The position numbers and the translations under genes were made by a program. A DNA stretch of 64,000 nucleotides from Taxillus chinensis (taxonomy: Eukaryota; Streptophyta; Magnoliopsida; Santalales; Loranthaceae), in the NCBI GenBank assembly GCA_023512835.1, contig CM042088.1:45462771-45526770 (forward strand). The letters are read 5' to 3'. The notes under the pieces are model-generated. The model saw only the letters and a program-made list of their open reading frames with translations, ran no database searches and had not been told where the DNA came from. Shown here piece by piece: positions 61,101-64,000 of this stretch (position 1 is its first letter; the number at the start of each line of letters is the position of its first letter).

Positions 61101-63769
61101 TGAATTTGATTCTATACATTAAAGAATCTTCCACCAATTATGGATGCCACTCGTGACTTACTATACTGGAAGGAACCATCACTCTTATTAGTTACCAAAG
61201 CCCAAAGGCACACGAGAAAGAATAGTTCCATAAATTCTTATGCTTGATTATCTGTTTTGCAATAGATTTCTAGCATTTTCATATGTTAAAAGCACTCTAG
61301 ACTTGAAAGCACAGAAATATGTGGAAGAGATCGAAAGAAAGAATCTCCGACAAATTGCTGCTGGTCATACCAAATTGCAATATTTATTCTTAAAAAAAGG
61401 TATATGGACAAGAAGAAATCATTTTTAAAAACAATGGACCAGCAGTGCTAGGAGATCGGAGGAAAAATACTTCTAAAAAATCTTAGAGATCATTTGAGAC
61501 TTCTTTTTATCATTCATTTGAGACAATTAAGGGGTGGTTGTTTCTTTGGTCTTAATGACCCAGAAAAGAACCAAGAAAGTTTTAGGTCATTCCTTTTTCT
61601 TCCCTTTAAAGAAGCTATTACCCGTTATAATTTCACTCTACAATAGGCTGAACTTTTAAGCAAAAATTTCAGTCCTATCCTATCTTACTAAACCACCCTT
61701 TATATGTCAAACCTTTTGCCCCCTGCACCTTCTCTCTCTTCCACACCAACTCATGCCAACTCAATCATAGCCCAGCCCTATCACATCCAAATTTGGATGT
61801 TGTGGCAAAAGATACCCCTGGCAGCAGGGCAGCAACAGATATCCCTGGCGGCAGCAAGAAGGAAGACAGTGGCAGCGGTATTGCATTCATGAAGGAGGGA
61901 GGCTGAGGTGTATACTGGAGATCGATGTGAGTCAACAGCCTGGGTTTGGCAGATGAAATGGTAGAGACAGCAAGGTGGTAGGGTTTGGCAGATTCCAGTG
62001 AGGGTGATGGCTTGTCGAGGAATTAATATAAATGGCTCAGTGACTTACGAATTTTACTTCATCAAATGAGGCATCATGGATCCCTCACGCACATAAAATG
62101 CAATTTTTTTGGTAATGGGCAAAATTAAAAAAATAAATTATTAAGGTATTCTTAATTTTTTTTAAGTAAATATAATCAACAATTTTATTTTCAGTTTCAG
62201 TAACCTCAATCTTAGATTCACAGTAATTTCATAAGACTTTAGATTTCAGTACTAATTTTCAAAAAAAAAAAAAAGAAGCCATCTCAGTGTAAGCCTTTAT
62301 GGATTGCCAGAAAACTATTTTAATTATTCTGTTAATTTCAACGTGTTAAGTTTTTGGAATTTTAATTGTTTTAGTTTTCAGATGATATTTAAGAATTGAT
62401 TGTAATCACATTGCTTAGATTGGAATAATTTAACCAGAAAAACTTTGTAGCCTGAAGGACCTTTTTACATCTCCTAAAACGTGACTTAAAAGAAGATTAT
62501 GAGGATAATTAAAATAACAATAATCAATCTCCTAGTTAAACAACTACACTTAAGTCAGCATCGAACACTTCTAAGAAATGCCTTCAGAATGAAAAGAAGA
62601 ATCAGGGCCTAAAATGCAATCAAGTGCATTACTAACTTACCGGTATTCAAGATGGCCGCGGTGATTTCTCAGAAGTGGATCTATTTCATAAATTCTCTGC
62701 CCCATGCCAGGTAGTGGAATGGTCTTTTGCATTGCTTCACCATCCTTTTCATCGGCCCCGGTCTTTTGAAAAAGAACAGAAGTTTTTTCATTTTGATCTT
62801 TATCATTTTCATCTGAAAGGGGTGAAGAAATAGTATCTATCTTGTCATCAATCCCACTGTGAACTCTGCTAGGTTCTGAGTAAGCTTCTTTCTCTTCAAT
62901 CTTGCTATCATCTTCCACTACTTGGTCATCCATATCAGGAAGTACCTAAAAAATCATGAAAACCACGAGATTTATTATCTCTTTGTTGTGTTAATCACCT
63001 GGTCCAACATAAATGTTTCCTCAATCAAATAATAGACAACAAATTTCTCAGTTTAAAATTAAAATACAATTCCCATCATCTAAAAATTATCTACCACCAA
63101 TTTTATGATAAGAACCAGAACAATAAGGCAATTTTATTGGTAAATGAAATACGAAATATAAACATAGTTGGTTAGCTGAGAGACAGCCGTCTCACCCACT
63201 ACAATTAACCTACTAATTGGATTCTCCAAATAAAACCTAACCCTCAATCAAACCCTTATGCCCTATTTATACCAAAACCAAAACCCCTTATCCCCAAATA
63301 ACCTACCCGTCCAATGGGCCGGGGCCAAACATTACTCCCCCACCCCCCAAGACACCTTGTCCACTACAATTGAATTCCCCAAACATTACTCTTGTCTCAC
63401 CCACAACAATTAACCTACTAATTGGATTCTCTAAATAAAACCTAACCCTCAATCAAACCCTTATGCCCTATTTATACCAAAACAAAAACCCTTAACCCCC
63501 AAATAACCTACCCTCTTGCCCTACGTCCAATGGGCCAAACATTACTCTTTCTCTGAGCTCAAATAAAAGCATCTTTTAACAGGTCTAGTATTAGGGTACA
63601 CATTGACATGCCTGCAGATCTTCTGAAACTGCACGTGAGGTTTCCAATGATTCTGTGGAGGATGAAGAACCATCACTCTGGCATCCTGGAACAAGGACTT
63701 TCTCAGATTCAGCGATGATTAATGATGGGGTTTCAGAACCATATAGAGGCTTCTCAGCAAAAATCTTCC
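49104..63769 (-). CDS. SBE2: 1,4-alpha-glucan (starch) branching enzyme, class II / family A; 5' end outside the window
   Basis: Transfers cut alpha-1,4-glucan chains to alpha-1,6 positions in amylopectin, in plastids. Minus-strand exons: 63769-63612, 62945-62641, 60479-60381, 59892-59850, 59558-59499, 57238-57158, 57057-56941, 56641-56558, 56245-56124, 55945-55826, 55356-55227, 55127-55017, 54703-54575, 54418-54315, 53718-53574, 53124-52977, 52880-52780, 50676-50599, 50176-50021, 49391-49317, 49199-49104. The frame runs unbroken through all 21 (about 820 codons). The transit-peptide exon lies beyond 64 kb. An acidic N-terminal extension and EKVLVPG mark class II. The CBM48 region includes [20 protein letters not shown]13 motifs are [19 protein letters not shown] (nucleophile Asp), NIGEDVSGMP (catalytic Glu) and AESHDQ, all intact. 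The C-terminus is [15 protein letters not shown]. All introns are GT-AG except the first visible one, apparently GC-AG. Introns hold transposon relics. The gene looks functional. Confidence 0.95.
50811..52211. mobile_element. TIR transposon of about 1.4 kb in an SBE2 intron, carrying a LOB-domain pseudogene
   Basis: The left end GCTTGTTTGGTATACAGGAA and the reverse complement of the right end ACTTGTTTGATATGTAAGAA agree at 17 of the first 22 positions. Both ends are flanked by TA (50809-50810 and 52212-52213). The outer parts are AT-rich MITE-like sequence; the middle (51170-52030) is GC-richer and contains a plant gene fragment. No transposase was seen. This is the layout of a Pack-type (gene-capturing) non-autonomous DNA transposon. 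The superfamily is uncertain. Confidence 0.6.
51421..51795 (+). pseudogene. LOB-domain (LBD/AS2) transcription-factor pseudogene, antisense to SBE2
   Basis: In one frame the sequence gives the complete LOB zinc-finger pattern C-x2-C-x6-C-x3-C ([15 protein letters not shown]), then [11 protein letters not shown], an in-frame stop, and the GAS block ([49 protein letters not shown]). A Gln/Glu-rich tail ends in two stops and then His-rich sequence. LOB proteins are plant-specific DNA-binding regulators. The nearest type appears to be the LBD22-like group. No start codon precedes the finger in frame, and a stop (TAG) splits the domain, so it is inactive as a protein gene. It is intronless here and lies inside the TIR element. 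Confidence 0.75.
57440..58330 (+). mobile_element. Ty1-copia reverse transcriptase / RNase H relic in an SBE2 intron, antisense
   Basis: Shifting plus-strand frames read, in pol order: [33 protein letters not shown], then [35 protein letters not shown], and the RNase H-like [15 protein letters not shown]. These are the fixed landmarks of copia reverse transcriptase and RNase H. The region that should carry the catalytic YVDD is missing and a small MITE-like insert sits there. Multiple stops and frameshifts make it inactive. No LTRs were seen. Confidence 0.75.
57704..57818. mobile_element. Small MITE-like insert within the copia relic
   Basis: The left end is GGCCCTGTTTG; the reverse complement of the right end is GGGCCCGTTTG. 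The 115-bp insert lies between two reverse-transcriptase landmarks, so it probably entered the retroelement relic later or accompanied a deletion there. Confidence 0.5.
58600..58840. other. Intron sequence rich in GAATTCC/TTTCCTTCC-type words
   Basis: Looks like a decayed MITE within the same 2.26-kb SBE2 intron, but no clear ends were found. Confidence 0.25.
60205..60319. repeat. 29-bp perfect direct repeat in an SBE2 intron
   Basis: GTATGCACAATCTGGAAG followed by TTGGGAAGACC occurs at 60205-60233 and again at 60291-60319, 86 bp apart. Confidence 0.9.
60480..62640. other. Large SBE2 intron, 2.16 kb, no gene recognised
   Basis: A GC-richer patch at about 61690-61990 includes two copies of a CCCTGGCRGCAG-type word. 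No protein family is recognised in either strand. The remainder is AT-rich. Confidence 0.4.
63189..63540. repeat. 205-bp-spaced duplication in an SBE2 intron
   Basis: GTCTCACCCA starts at 63189 and again at 63394. Each copy continues for about 145 bp with AATTAACCTACTAATTGGAT, ACCCTCAATCAAACCCTTAT, GCCCTATTTATACCAAAAC and CCAATGGGCC. The two are separated by about 60 bp that itself repeats CCAAACATTACTC. Confidence 0.85.
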
Positions 63770-64000
63770 CTACAATAAAGCATCAAATCAGCTCTCGAAA
63801 ATTGTAGAGAGAAGAAAACAAACAGCTTACAGATATTACACGATAAAAAAGCAACTCATTACCAACATAGTTTGTCACTTGAATAGAACGAAGTGAAATA
63901 AGCAAAACAGAGGCCAAAAAAAAAAAGTCTTCAAGACAAAAACTTAAACAACATGTTATTGGTTTCTAGAGAGACTATCGACCAAACTAGAAAGTTCTGA
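63770..64000 (-). other. Part of an SBE2 intron; first exon lies beyond the window
   Basis: No coding exon seen. The next upstream exon, with the start codon and plastid transit peptide, must lie to the right of the window. Confidence 0.7.

Noticed and set aside
1..64000. tRNA genes and CRISPR arrays
   Set aside because: No intact tRNA cloverleaf with both promoter boxes was seen (the 4.3-kb one is a SINE head), and the tandem repeats are not spacer-separated short repeats.

Overview
This is a window of nuclear genome from a flowering plant. The evidence is: an AT-rich background full of short transposable-element relics; spliced genes with typical plant GT-AG introns; two intronless DREB/ERF transcription-factor genes; a polycistronic C/D snoRNA cluster with a plant Site II / telo-box promoter; and a class-II starch branching enzyme gene with about 22 exons. 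The species, and whether it is a eudicot or a monocot, cannot be decided from the sequence alone. Layout: 1-13 kb has no convincing protein gene. It holds a TIR element with TTA target duplications (2.07-3.24 kb), a tRNA-derived SINE with its target-site duplication (4.3-4.45 kb), a TRIM-like LTR relic (6.3-6.75 kb) and a 274-bp hAT-type MITE with a perfect 8-bp target duplication (10.2-10.5 kb). 13.5-14.9 kb (+) is a non-coding snoRNA transcription unit with five C/D box candidates; four of them look like two copies of an A-B pair. 19.0-19.6 kb (+) and 23.5-24.2 kb (-) are two convergent single-exon DREB-type AP2/ERF genes, the first close to HARDY/ERF024, separated by a Ty1-copia gag-protease relic and a possible 5.8S rDNA relic. 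30.4-33.0 kb (-) is a three-exon DUF4378/TRM-like gene whose second intron carries a tandem array of a 243-bp unit. 33-43.7 kb is mostly repeats. 43.8-44.7 kb (-) is a four-exon DUF662 coiled-coil gene. 49.1 kb to the window end (-) is the starch branching enzyme gene: 21 exons visible, the first exon(s) beyond the right edge. Its introns hold a TIR element carrying a LOB-domain pseudogene, an antisense copia reverse-transcriptase/RNase H relic interrupted by a small MITE, and a 205-bp duplication. How the genes relate: the order DREB/ERF - TRM - DUF662 - SBE2 matches, from memory of the Arabidopsis map, the paralogous blocks At2g36450 (HRD)-At2g36420-At2g36410-At2g36390 (SBE2.1) and At5g03670-At5g03660-At5g03650 (SBE2.2). 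This is therefore an old conserved chromosomal block, not an operon; the genes are not known to act in one pathway. SBE2 makes alpha-1,6 branches in amylopectin in plastids, the ERFs are nuclear regulators, TRM-type proteins act with microtubules, and the snoRNAs guide rRNA 2'-O-methylation. The least expected content is the LOB-domain pseudogene inside the SBE intron and the duplicated snoRNA module with an embedded hairpin. All exon limits were read by hand from splice sites and frame continuity.
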